Source: Pseudomonadota bacterium
GTDB lineage: Bacteria > Pseudomonadota > Alphaproteobacteria > Rhizobiales > Xanthobacteraceae
DNA length: 53,761 bases
Assembly (NCBI GenBank): GCA_023423415.1
Contig: JAFAFP010000078.1
Span: 1 to 53,761, forward strand
Direction of reading: 5' to 3'
Under the pieces are notes generated by a model. That model did not search any database and had not been told where the DNA came from. It saw only the letters and a program-made list of their open reading frames with translations. Of the stretch, positions 1 to 8,910 are shown in pieces. The position numbers were made by a program, and so were the translations under genes. Within the stretch, counting starts at the first letter, position 1; every line of letters starts with the position of its first letter.

Positions 1-1274
1 TTTATTGGGACCAGCGCGGAGGCCAGCGCCGTCGCGCGGGCGAAACCGAGGTGGATCACAATAAGAAACGCCCCAAAGGTTGCGAGGATCGCGAGGGGCG
101 AGAGATGACTTAACCCGAGCCAGGTCACGGCGATGCCGGCCAGCCATTGCGCGGCTTGCGTTTGCAGCAATGCTGTTCCGAGGCTGATGCCAACGCCGAA
201 CAGAACGATGGTGCCCCATGGAATCCTGGGATTGGCTCGCTTCCAGTCCATAACCCCGATGCCCGGCAGGAACAGCACCGCGACCGCGACAACGGTAAGG
301 GTCGAGCTGTCAAAGCGATGCAGCACGCCTTCCGTCGCCCAGAGTGCAAGCAGTATCAGCGAAACGGCGAGCAACCGCTTCTCGTCACGCGACATCGGCC
401 CGATGCTTTGCAGCTCGTTGGTGATGGCCTCCGTCCCGCCCGCGAGGTCCTCGCGTTCCGGCGACATCATTAACATCATGATGTAATAGAGCCCGACCGA
501 CAGCACGAGCGAGAACGGCGCCGCTGCAATAAACCAGTCGATCCAGGTCACGTCCGTACCGAGTTGACGCTGGAGAAACCCGACGGCCACCATATTCTGT
601 GCAGCGGCAGTCTTGATGCCGACGTTCCACACGCTGACCGCCTGAACCGTCGTAATGATCAGCAGGCCAGCAAATCGGCTTTTCCTGTCAGCACCGAACG
701 CCAGAATGATGCCCATCATGATCGGAATGACAGCCGCCGCACGGGCCGTTGCGCTCGGCACCAGGAAAGCCAGAAGTGTCGAAACGACAATGCCGCCGAT
801 CACCACGTGGCTCGTCTTCGTTCCGACGCGTGACAACACTTGCAGTGCGATGCGCCGGTCCAACCCGGTGACGGTCATTGCGGCAGCGAGAAACAGAGCA
901 GCAGCCACAAGCGTCAGCGCACTGTTGGAAAATCCACTCATTGCGACGCTCAGCCCCCGTGACGTACCCATGAGCACATCAGGCTTGGCGACATCGGGGG
1001 ACAGACCGAGCAAAACCGCAATGAGTGCCGCAATCACCAGCGCACTCACCGCATAATCAAGCGCCTCGGTGATCCAGACGATCACGGCAAAGACGAACAC
1101 GGCCAGCATTCGCTGACCGGCGACGGGCAGACCATCGGGATTGGGCAGGGCAACGATGAAGATGAGGGCCACGACCGCGATGATCAGCCCGAGATTAAAC
1201 CCTGTCGTTGTCTTCGGTGAAACGGAATTAGCGTTGCTCGCCTTGGCGCTCATGACTGTTCCCGGTTCGGACAT
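1..1274 (-). CDS. DASS/SLC13-family divalent anion transporter (3' end cut by window edge)
   Basis: The minus strand is open from an ATG at 1274 to the window edge, about 424 codons, with no stop. The product is very hydrophobic, with roughly ten membrane segments visible. The motif PSATARAAAVIP, about residue 170, occupies the place of the conserved SNT-type anion-binding loop of the divalent anion:sodium symporter family, which carries dicarboxylates, sulfate or similar anions across the inner membrane. The start is supported by GGAGG five bases upstream; a second ATG at 1253 is possible. The C-terminus lies outside the window. Substrate cannot be told. It diverges from the HlyD/RbbA operon across a long intergenic region. 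Confidence 0.85.
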   Translation of the reverse strand, partial: MSEPGTVMSAKASNANSVSPKTTTGFNLGLIIAVVALIFIVALPNPDGLPVAGQRMLAVFVFAVIVWITEALDYAVSALVIAALIAVLLGLSPDVAKPDVLMGTSRGLSVAMSGFSNSALTLVAAALFLAAAMTVTGLDRRIALQVLSRVGTKTSHVVIGGIVVSTLLAFLVPSATARAAAVIPIMMGIILAFGADRKSRFAGLLIITTVQAVSVWNVGIKTAAAQNMVAVGFLQRQLGTDVTWIDWFIAAAPFSLVLSVGLYYIMMLMMSPEREDLAGGTEAITNELQSIGPMSRDEKRLLAVSLILLALWATEGVLHRFDSSTLTVVAVAVLFLPGIGVMDWKRANPRIPWGTIVLFGVGISLGTALLQTQAAQWLAGIAVTWLGLSHLSPLAILATFGAFLIVIHLGFARATALASALVPI

Positions 1275-1918
1275 GGCCGCCTCCAACGCGGCTTCAGAAC
1301 GCCGGCATTGAAGGTCCGCATTTAACCTTTGATTCCGCTACGGATCATCGCTCCTGTTTCGTCGGCCTTCAAGAACGCAGTGCGATCAGCGCAAGGTAGT
1401 AGCGTTAGCACCGGGCTTTTGAGGGAAGCCGACAGACCACACAGCGCCTCACGTATAATTCAGTTTTCAGATTTTCATTTTTCGGTATTGAAATTGAGAC
1501 AATTGTCACCGCGATCCCGGCTTGCACGCGGCCATCAGTCGCCAACGCTTTCCAGCGCCGGCACAGACAAACGGAACCCGCGCTCACAAGCATTGATCTG
1601 AAGCAAATTATCGCATGGATCTGTGATATATTGCCGTGCTCACACAGCAGATACCGGAGGCTCGTCGCTAGCTGCGACCGACACGAGGGCCATCCAGGAA
1701 TGCCGGTTTTGTCTAAAAATCATCAGATATGATGAGTCATCAGCCGGACGGGCCCGAACATAACTCCCGATGCAACACAGCGCCATCAAGATACCCGTCG
1801 AAAGTTCTCTGCGAACGACTTGGCAGAACATCGTCAGCGTCCCGCGTCTAGATTTGGACTCAACCAGATCTTATTCATAGAGAGAGGTTTGAGATTTCAT
1901 GAAAAGGAAACTCAAGCG
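1275..1918. other. Long divergent intergenic region without a convincing gene
   Basis: This 644-base stretch separates the anion transporter from the export operon. It is more AT-rich than its surroundings. It holds the FNR/FixK-like box and -10 listed separately, a 10-bp perfect palindrome GACAATTGTC near 1497-1506, and nested inverted repeats around 1721-1742 (CATCA-4 nt-TGATG, then TGATGA-g-TCATCA). Only very short reading frames (about 10 and 36 codons) are present and I do not support them as genes. If transcription starts near 1640, the operon has a leader of about 280 bases. Confidence 0.6.
1593..1632 (+). promoter_or_regulatory. FNR/FixK-type box with correctly spaced -10 (candidate class II promoter)
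   Basis: TTGATCTGAAGCAA at 1593-1606 differs at one base of the half-sites from TTGAT-N4-ATCAA. A -10-like TATATT lies at 1627-1632. The box centre is about 30 bases from the -10 centre, which would put it near -41 of a start around 1640, the class II position for CRP/FNR regulators. The inference is induction of the downstream export operon under low oxygen. No footprint or start-site data are available. Confidence 0.5.
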
Positions 1919-2986
1919 ATGAAGTCCAATCAGAATCGCTGGCTTCTCGCGGTGCTCGCCGCCATCGTACTCGCGGGCGGGTATTATGCATGGCAGAAGT
2001 TTGGAGCGAACAGACTTCCCGCCGGTATTGCGAGCGGCAACGGTCGCATCGAAGCGATAGAAATCGACATTTCCACCAAGACGCCCGGCCGCATCAAGGA
2101 CATTGCCGTCGACGAGGGCGATTTCGTCGAGATGGGCCAAGTCCTTGCGCAAATGGACACCGAGCAGCTTGAAAGCAGGCGCGCACAGGCCGAGGCAGAA
2201 CTGCAGCGGGCAAAAATCGCAATTGATACTGCCAAGAGTCTGGTGACCCAACGGGAGGCAGAGCGTGAGGCCGCAGCCGCCATTGTCGCCCAGCGCGACG
2301 CGCAACTCGACGCAGCCCAACGCAAACTGAGCCGATCTGAAGAACTCATCAAGACCAACGCCACCAGTCAGCAAGTCCTGGATGATGATCGGGCAAGCTA
2401 TCTCAGCGCCAAGGCGGCCGTAAGCGCTGCAAAGGCGCAGCTTGCTGCTTCGGAAGCCGCGATCGGCGCAGCCAAGGCGCAAATCATCGATGCACAAGCC
2501 GCTGTCGAAGCGGCGAAGGCGGCGATTGCCACCATTGAAGCGGACATCAAGGACAGCACGCTCAAAACCCCACGCACCGGACGCGTCCAGTATCGCGTCG
2601 CCCAACCAGGGGAAGTCCTCTCGGCCGGCGGCAGGGTCCTTAATATTGTCGATCTCGGTGATGTCTACATGACGTTCTTCCTGCCGACAGCGCACGCAGG
2701 CCGGGTCGCGATCGGCAGCGACGTGCGCATCGTTCTGGATGCGGCCCCGCAATACATAATTCCGGCCAAAGTGAGCTTCGTCGCCGATGTCGCTCAGTTC
2801 ACGCCCAAGACCGTGGAGACCGAAGAAGAACGGCAAAAGCTGATGTTTCGCATCAAGGCCAGAATCCCGCCGGAGCTGCTGAAGAAGCACATTCAGCAGG
2901 TTAAGACCGGGTTACCGGGCGTGGCCTATGTCAAAGTCGATTCGTCGGCGGAATGGCCAGCGAATCTCGCAAAGACTGTACAGTGA
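1919..2986 (+). CDS. HlyD-family membrane fusion protein (YhiI-like)
   Basis: A 355-residue periplasmic adaptor of an ABC export system, first gene of a three-gene operon. Residues 7-25 form one N-terminal membrane anchor. A biotinyl-lipoyl-like half (GRIKDIAVDEGDFVEMGQ) follows, then a long Ala/Gln/Glu-rich coiled-coil hairpin (about 80-220), then the second lipoyl half and a beta-barrel domain, the normal HlyD/YhiI order. I chose ATG 1919 because AAGGAAA lies upstream and the signal anchor then sits at the N-terminus. An ATG at 1820 would add 33 uncharacteristic residues and has no ribosome site. The stop is two bases before the start of the rbbA-like gene. The substrate is unknown; homologues are annotated as drug or secretion adaptors. 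Confidence 0.88.
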   Translation: MKSNQNRWLLAVLAAIVLAGGYYAWQKFGANRLPAGIASGNGRIEAIEIDISTKTPGRIKDIAVDEGDFVEMGQVLAQMDTEQLESRRAQAEAELQRAKIAIDTAKSLVTQREAEREAAAAIVAQRDAQLDAAQRKLSRSEELIKTNATSQQVLDDDRASYLSAKAAVSAAKAQLAASEAAIGAAKAQIIDAQAAVEAAKAAIATIEADIKDSTLKTPRTGRVQYRVAQPGEVLSAGGRVLNIVDLGDVYMTFFLPTAHAGRVAIGSDVRIVLDAAPQYIIPAKVSFVADVAQFTPKTVETEEERQKLMFRIKARIPPELLKKHIQQVKTGLPGVAYVKVDSSAEWPANLAKTVQ

Positions 2987-2988
2987 CC

Positions 2989-5775
2989 ATGGCATCGCCC
3001 TTGGACAACGGCGCAGACAGAGACTACGCCGTTCGCGTGGAGGGCGTTGGGCTGCGTTACGGCGCAACACAGGCGCTGCAACACATCGACCTCGATATTC
3101 CCGCAGGGGTGATGGTTGGCCTGATCGGCCCAGACGGAGTTGGGAAATCAAGTCTTCTTTCGCTCGTTGCCGGCGCCCGGAGCATGCAGTCGGGTCGGAT
3201 GAACGTTCTGGGCGGCGATATCGGCGATCCCAAGCATCGGCAATTGGTGTTTCCGCGGATCGCGTACATGCCGCAGGGCCTGGGAAAGAATCTTTATCCC
3301 ACGCTTTCGGTCTTTGAGAATATCGAGTTTTTCGGCCGCCTCTTTGGTCAGGGTAAAGCGGAGCGTCATCGCCGCATCGGTGAGCTGCTTGAACGAACCG
3401 ACATGTCACCGTTCGCGGACCGGCCTGCCGGCAAGCTCTCGGGCGGCATGAAGCAGAAGACCAGTCTGTGCTGCTCACTCATTCACGATCCGGATCTCCT
3501 GATCCTCGATGAGCCGACAACAGGCGTCGATCCCTTGTCTCGCCGCCAATTCTGGGAGCTGATCGACGACATTCGCAGGCAGCGACCGGGCATGAGCGTC
3601 ATCGTCGCAACGGCTTACATGGAGGAAGCGGCTCGGTTTGAGTGGCTGGTAGCTATGAATGATGGCCAGGTGCTCACCACAGGCACCCCGCGGGAAATTC
3701 TTGAAAAAACCGGCGCCCCCAATCTCGACGCGGCCTTCATCGCTCTTCTGCCTGACGACGCACGCAAGGATCATCATGAGGTGGTCATTCCTCCGCGCCC
3801 TGCCGGAGCCGTCAGCGAAATTGCCATTGAGGCGCAGCATGTCACGGTTCGCTTTGGCGACTTTACCGCGGTCAACGACGTCAGTTTCCGCATTCCTCGC
3901 GGTGAAATCTTCGGCTTTCTCGGCTCGAATGGCTGCGGCAAGACCACGACCATGAAGGTGCTCACTGGCCTGCTGCCGGCCAGTGAAGGGACCGCTCTCT
4001 TGTTCGGCACCGAGGTCAATCCGAACGACCTCGATGTCCGGCGCCGCGTCGGTTACATGAGCCAGTCGTTCTCGCTCTATTCGGAGCTGACGGTTGAGCA
4101 AAATCTTCGGCTGCACGCGGAATTGTTCGGTATGGCGGCCGATCTCATCCCCGGCCGCATCCGGGAGATGTCCGAGCGTTTCAATCTAGCGGATGTGATC
4201 GACGTCCTGCCGGATGCTCTGCCTCTCGGCATTCGTCAGCGCCTGTCGCTCGCTGTCGCGACGATCCATTCACCCGACATTCTGATCCTTGACGAGCCGA
4301 CATCCGGCGTTGATCCGATTGCGCGCGATGGGTTCTGGCAGATGCTGTCGGACCTCTCCCGCAAGGACAACGTAACGATCTTCGTCTCGACGCATTTCAT
4401 GAACGAGGCGGAGCTGTGCGATCGCATCTCCCTGATGCATGCCGGCAAAGTGCTGGTCAGCGACACACCGGCAGCGATCGTCAAGAGCCGCTCAGCCAAC
4501 TCGCTTGAGGATGCTTTCGTGGCTTATCTCGAGGAAGCCATAGAAGCCGCCGGCCCAAAGCCTTCGCCCCTGCCCGTTCAAGCCGATGCGACGGCCAACA
4601 TACAGGAAACAGCACCCGCTCCCGCTGTCGCACAACCATCCCACCGATCGTTCGATTTGCGCCGGATGCTGGCATATACGCGGCGGGAGGCGCTCGAGCT
4701 GCGCCGTGATCCGATCCGCGCAACGCTCGCCATTTTGGGCAGCGTGATCCTAATGTTCGTCATGGGCTATGGCATCAACATGGACGTGGAGGACCTGTCC
4801 TTTGCCGTCCTTGATCGAGACGACACCACAGTCAGTCGCGACTACGTGCAGCAGATCGCGGGATCGCGATACTTCACCGAGAAACCGCCTATTGCGAGTT
4901 ACGACGATCTCGACAGACGCATGCGCAGCGGCGAGATCAGTCTCGCCATCGAAATTCCTCCGAACTTCGGCCGGGATGCAACCCGTGGCCGGCCGGTTGA
5001 AATTGCGGCCTGGATCGATGGCGCGATGCCCTCGCGCGCGGAGACCATTCGCGGCTATGTGGAGGGCATGCACGCCACGTGGCTGGCGCAGAAGGCCCGC
5101 GAGCTCTATGGCAGAGCCGCGAATACCGGCACTTTTCAGCTCGCTGTCCGGTATCGCTACAATCCGGATCTCCAGAGCCTTGTGGCCATGGTTCCGGCGG
5201 TCATCCCGCTTCTACTGCTGATGTTTCCCGCCATGCTGACGACGCTCAGCATCGTCCGGGAGAAGGAACTGGGATCCATCATCAATTTCTATGTGACCCC
5301 CGTAACCAAGCTGGAATTTCTGCTCGGAAAACAGCTTCCTTACGTTGCTCTCGCCTTCCTCAATTTCCTTCTGCTGACTGCGTTCGCGATTTTCATTTTC
5401 CGTGTTCCGTTTACCGGCAGCTTTGTGACCTTCGCCACCGCGGCGCTCCTGTACGCGATCGTCGCCACGGCCATGGGTCTGGTCATATCAAGCTTCATCA
5501 ATAGTCAGATTGCAGGAATCTTCGCGACCGCGCTGATCACACTCATTCCCGCGATACAATATTCCGGGATCACCGATCCCGTTTCGTCGTTGCAGGGTAT
5601 GGGCGCTTTCATCGGGAAGATTTACCCGACGACTTACTTTGTAACGATCTCGCGCGGCACATTCTCGAAGGCCCTGGATTTCGGCGATCTGGCAAGCTCC
5701 TTCATCCCCTTGTTGATAGCTGTGCCGGTCCTGCTCGGACTGGGTGTTCTGCTCCTCAAGAAACAGGCTTCATGA
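2989..5775 (+). CDS. rbbA: RbbA/YhiH-like ABC transporter: two ATPase domains fused to an ABC-2 permease
   Basis: A 928-residue fusion. ATPase 1 has Walker A GPDGVGKS (47-54), signature LSGGMKQ (150-156) and Walker B LLILDEPTT (170-178). ATPase 2 has Walker A GSNGCGKT (312-319) and a Walker B, but PLGIRQ replaces LSGGQ. After a Pro/Ala linker comes an ABC-2 type permease (about 560-928) with an N-terminal membrane segment, a large external domain and a C-terminal membrane bundle. The layout and long stretches closely match E. coli RbbA, which was named for ribosome association but resembles an exporter half. The start at 2989 is two bases after the adaptor stop and suggests coupling; an ATG at 2953 overlapping the adaptor is possible. 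It probably works with the downstream permease and upstream adaptor. Confidence 0.9.
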   Translation: MASPLDNGADRDYAVRVEGVGLRYGATQALQHIDLDIPAGVMVGLIGPDGVGKSSLLSLVAGARSMQSGRMNVLGGDIGDPKHRQLVFPRIAYMPQGLGKNLYPTLSVFENIEFFGRLFGQGKAERHRRIGELLERTDMSPFADRPAGKLSGGMKQKTSLCCSLIHDPDLLILDEPTTGVDPLSRRQFWELIDDIRRQRPGMSVIVATAYMEEAARFEWLVAMNDGQVLTTGTPREILEKTGAPNLDAAFIALLPDDARKDHHEVVIPPRPAGAVSEIAIEAQHVTVRFGDFTAVNDVSFRIPRGEIFGFLGSNGCGKTTTMKVLTGLLPASEGTALLFGTEVNPNDLDVRRRVGYMSQSFSLYSELTVEQNLRLHAELFGMAADLIPGRIREMSERFNLADVIDVLPDALPLGIRQRLSLAVATIHSPDILILDEPTSGVDPIARDGFWQMLSDLSRKDNVTIFVSTHFMNEAELCDRISLMHAGKVLVSDTPAAIVKSRSANSLEDAFVAYLEEAIEAAGPKPSPLPVQADATANIQETAPAPAVAQPSHRSFDLRRMLAYTRREALELRRDPIRATLAILGSVILMFVMGYGINMDVEDLSFAVLDRDDTTVSRDYVQQIAGSRYFTEKPPIASYDDLDRRMRSGEISLAIEIPPNFGRDATRGRPVEIAAWIDGAMPSRAETIRGYVEGMHATWLAQKARELYGRAANTGTFQLAVRYRYNPDLQSLVAMVPAVIPLLLLMFPAMLTTLSIVREKELGSIINFYVTPVTKLEFLLGKQLPYVALAFLNFLLLTAFAIFIFRVPFTGSFVTFATAALLYAIVATAMGLVISSFINSQIAGIFATALITLIPAIQYSGITDPVSSLQGMGAFIGKIYPTTYFVTISRGTFSKALDFGDLASSFIPLLIAVPVLLGLGVLLLKKQAS

Positions 5776-5776
5776 G

Positions 5777-6889
5777 ATGCGCCTCTCCAATGTCTTCAGA
5801 CTTGGAATCAAGGAGCTCCGCGGCCTTCAGCGAGATCCGGCGCTTCTGGTGCTCATCGCCTATGCCTTCACAATATCCATTTACACGGCGGCCAAGGCGA
5901 TCCCCGAAACACTCAATCAGGCTCCGATTGCAATCGTCGACGAAGACCAGTCTCCGGTTTCGTCACGCATTGTCACGGCTTTCTATCCTCCCTATTTCGT
6001 ACCGCCCCGCGTGATCACCATCGATGAGATGGATCGCAGAATGGATTCGGGGATCGATACCTTCGCCCTCGACATCCCGCCGAACTTCCAGCGCGATCTG
6101 CTCGCGGGAAAATCCCCCACCATTCAGCTCAACATCGATGCGACGCGAATGACGCAGGCTTTTGCCGGAGGCGGTTACGTACAATCGATCGTCACAGGAG
6201 AGGTCCGCGAATTCCTCGATCGCAATCGGCAGTCCGCCTCGGTCCCCGTCGCACTCAACCTGCGTTCGCGGTTCAATCAGGAGCTGAACAGAAGCTGGTT
6301 CGGCGCCATCAACAACGTAATCTCCTCGATCACGATGTTGTCGATCATCCTGACGGGGGCGGCCCTCATCCGCGAACGGGAGCATGGCACGATCGAACAC
6401 CTTCTCGTCATGCCGGTTACTCCGATCGAAATCATGATCAGCAAGATATGGTCAATGGGGCTGGTCGTGTTGCTCGCTTCAGCTTTCGCGCTGGTCTTTG
6501 TCGTTCAGGGGGCGCTGTCAGTGCCCATTCAGGGTTCGATAACGCTGTTCCTTGCCGGCGCCGCCTTGCAGCTCCTTGCGACCACAAGTCTCGGAATCTT
6601 CCTCGCAACCATCGCCGGATCGATGCCGCAATTCGGCTTGCTGCTGATGTTGGTTCTTCTTCCCCTGCAGGTGCTTTCCGGCGGATTCACTCCGCGTGAA
6701 AGCATGCCGGAATTCATTCAAACGATCATGCTCGCCGCACCGAACACGCACTTTGTGATCCTCGCGCAAGGCATTCTGTTCCGCGGCGCCGGCATCGAGG
6801 TCGTGTGGCCACAGTTCGTCGCCCTCTTTATTATCGCTTCGATCCTGTTCTTCTTCTCCCTCAGACGCTTTAGAGGATTCCTCAGATAA
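5777..6889 (+). CDS. yhhJ: ABC-2 type inner-membrane permease (YhhJ-like)
   Basis: A 370-residue permease and third gene of the export operon. It has one N-terminal membrane segment, a periplasmic domain of about 150 residues, and five or six C-terminal membrane segments. The stretch ALIREREHGTIEHLLVMP before the membrane core is typical of ABC-2 permeases and matches E. coli YhhJ. ATG 5777 begins one base after the rbbA stop; an upstream ATG at 5744 would overlap rbbA and is less likely. The permease domain of RbbA and this protein probably form a heterodimeric channel joined to the HlyD-type adaptor. The transported compound cannot be deduced. Confidence 0.9.
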   Translation: MRLSNVFRLGIKELRGLQRDPALLVLIAYAFTISIYTAAKAIPETLNQAPIAIVDEDQSPVSSRIVTAFYPPYFVPPRVITIDEMDRRMDSGIDTFALDIPPNFQRDLLAGKSPTIQLNIDATRMTQAFAGGGYVQSIVTGEVREFLDRNRQSASVPVALNLRSRFNQELNRSWFGAINNVISSITMLSIILTGAALIREREHGTIEHLLVMPVTPIEIMISKIWSMGLVVLLASAFALVFVVQGALSVPIQGSITLFLAGAALQLLATTSLGIFLATIAGSMPQFGLLLMLVLLPLQVLSGGFTPRESMPEFIQTIMLAAPNTHFVILAQGILFRGAGIEVVWPQFVALFIIASILFFFSLRRFRGFLR

Positions 6890-7130
6890 CGCGGATTGCG
6901 TCCTTGGAACGACGAGACGGATCGATACTGTCACGCTTCACTCGGTCACATTTTTAGATGCCCGGTGATCTGCGCCTTTGGTGTTGGCATTGCAGAGAGC
7001 ACATCTGACGCTCCGTGTAACCGCGACCTCGGCCGCCGGCCATTGATCCACTTGGCGAGTGGCTCTTATCGCTGCCTCGTTGCTGGAAAACGGCTTCGGG
7101 ATGCTCACAGACCGATCTTCGGTCGTGAAA

Positions 7131-7205
7131 TGGTGCCGGCGGAGGGATTTGAACCCCCGACCACCCGCTTACGAAGCGGATGCTCTACCACTGAGCTACG
7201 CCGGC
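7131..7205 (-). tRNA. tRNA-Thr, anticodon CGU
   Basis: On the minus strand the sequence folds as a full cloverleaf: acceptor GCCGGCG pairing with CGCCGGC, a D arm with GCTC...GAGC, anticodon stem TCCGC/GCGGG (one G-U pair) around loop TTCGTAA, T loop TTCAAAT, discriminator A and an encoded CCA. The anticodon CGT reads ACG threonine codons. Its 3' end faces the transporter region on the left. No integrase gene is visible beside it. Confidence 0.95.
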
Positions 7206-7283
7206 CCGACTGCTGCAATAAGGCGTTCCTGATAGCGACCCGAGCCTGAATTTACAAGGCACAGCGTCGCTCCGGTGCCCCAA

Positions 7284-8897
7284 TCAGGAAAACAAGCGCT
7301 TCCAGCCCGGCGAAGCGGCGGATCTGCCGTCGGGGACGGGGTCCGGTTCATGTTCACCTTCGGGGCCGGGATCGTCGGGCACATGCGCCAGGGGAACGAT
7401 AGTTTCGGCAACCGGCGTTGGACGCGGCTTCGATTCGCGGACCGGTGCGGCCGGACGAACCGGCTCGGGGGGCGAGGCGACCTCGGCTTCGCTCACCGGT
7501 TGTGGCTCCGGCTTGGCGGCCGGTTTCGGGGCAGGCTCGGTCACCGGCTTTGCATCGATCACCGGACGGGTCGATGTTTCTTCGATGTCCGCCTCCGGAA
7601 CCGGTTGGGCCGTGGCGATTTCCGCAACCGGCGCTTTCCACTCGAACGCATCGATCCGTCCGCTGACCGGGGAGATCGGCAGCCAGCGATCCGAAACGTA
7701 GCCATCTGCGGTCCAGGCGGGATCGCGTTGGGCATGCACGGCGCGTGCGGTCCATTCGCGGGCTCGGCCTTCATTGGCCGAATCGGAATGTTCAAGATCG
7801 GCCATCAGCAAGGCAACGCGCTGCGATGGCTGTGCCAGATACGGCGCCATCGCACGGCGCGCTTCGGCGAATTCGCGCGCATTGATGGCGGCGCGCGCCA
7901 ACGCCAGCGCGCTTTCGATATTGTTGGGCACAAGCGACGCCAGCTTGCGGGCGCGGTTCAGCCGGTCCAGCGCCGAATCGCCGAATCGCAAATAGACATA
8001 AGTCTCCGCAAGATCAGGATGTGGCGACACCTGCCACGCCCGCTCGATCATTTTGGTTGCTTTGCGCAGCTCGCCATTCTCGGCCAGGAAGCGCGCCGCC
8101 AATGCGACGGCCGGCACAAGATCGGGCGCAAGCTTCACCGCCTCGAACACCGAAGCCTTTGCGGTATCGCGCTCGTTGTCTTCGAGCGAGATCGCGCGAG
8201 CCGTCAGCAGTACAGCGCGTTGCCGTTTGAACGAGTCGCGATCAAGCGCGCCTGACGCGCGGTTGCGCTCGAGCATGTCGAGCGCACCGGCAAAATCGCC
8301 GCTGGCGCAGCGGATCTGCAGCACGGCCTGACCGGCCCATGGCAGGGACGGCGCAATCTTCGCCGCCTCTTCGGCATAGAGCCGAGCCTTGACGAGATCG
8401 TCGCGACGTTGCGCTTCGATGAACAAGCCGCGCAGACCCAGCAGCTTGGTCGGTTCGTGCGCAGCCATCTCGCGAAATGCACGCTCGGCGGCAGCACGAT
8501 CGCCGGTGAGTTGGGCCGCTTGCGCGCTCAGCAACAACGCCAGCGGTTCATCGGACGCAAGCTTGCGCACATCATCGGCATAGCGTTGTGCCGCGCGGGT
8601 ATCGCCGGCGCCGACCGCGATCAGGCCACGCTCGATCGCCCGTTGCCCGCGCTCGTCACGCCGGCGCTGCATCGATTCACCCGTGCGGCGCGGTGCACGC
8701 CACAGCATCACCAGAAGCGACCACGCGAAGATGGCGGCTGCGATCACCAGCAGCAGCGCTGCTTTCATCACCAGCAATGACGTCTCGATGCGCCAGCCAA
8801 GCCAGGTAACCGAGACAGTGCCGGGCCGCTCGGCGACCCAATGCACACCCAGCGCGATCAGTCCAAGGACAACCAGAAAAATGGCTACGCGGATCAT
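7284..8897 (-). CDS. hemY: HemY-like tetratricopeptide membrane protein
   Basis: A 537-residue protein. Two N-terminal membrane segments (about 4-20 and 42-65), separated by the HemY_N motif PGTVSVTWLGWRIETS, are followed by cytoplasmic TPR-like helical repeats to about residue 400. The C-terminal 120 residues are Pro/Glu/Ala-rich low complexity, ending in GWKRLF. The family is found in heme gene clusters of proteobacteria. Its exact role is unsettled; it is not the oxygen-dependent protoporphyrinogen oxidase also called HemY in Gram-positives. It is the last gene of the leftward hemC-hemD-mitofilin-like-hemY unit and starts 13 bases after its neighbour's stop. ATG 8897 places the first membrane segment at the N-terminus. 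Confidence 0.85.
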   Translation of the reverse strand: MIRVAIFLVVLGLIALGVHWVAERPGTVSVTWLGWRIETSLLVMKAALLLVIAAAIFAWSLLVMLWRAPRRTGESMQRRRDERGQRAIERGLIAVGAGDTRAAQRYADDVRKLASDEPLALLLSAQAAQLTGDRAAAERAFREMAAHEPTKLLGLRGLFIEAQRRDDLVKARLYAEEAAKIAPSLPWAGQAVLQIRCASGDFAGALDMLERNRASGALDRDSFKRQRAVLLTARAISLEDNERDTAKASVFEAVKLAPDLVPAVALAARFLAENGELRKATKMIERAWQVSPHPDLAETYVYLRFGDSALDRLNRARKLASLVPNNIESALALARAAINAREFAEARRAMAPYLAQPSQRVALLMADLEHSDSANEGRAREWTARAVHAQRDPAWTADGYVSDRWLPISPVSGRIDAFEWKAPVAEIATAQPVPEADIEETSTRPVIDAKPVTEPAPKPAAKPEPQPVSEAEVASPPEPVRPAAPVRESKPRPTPVAETIVPLAHVPDDPGPEGEHEPDPVPDGRSAASPGWKRLFS

Positions 8898-8910
8898 CGG
8901 TGCATCCGCC

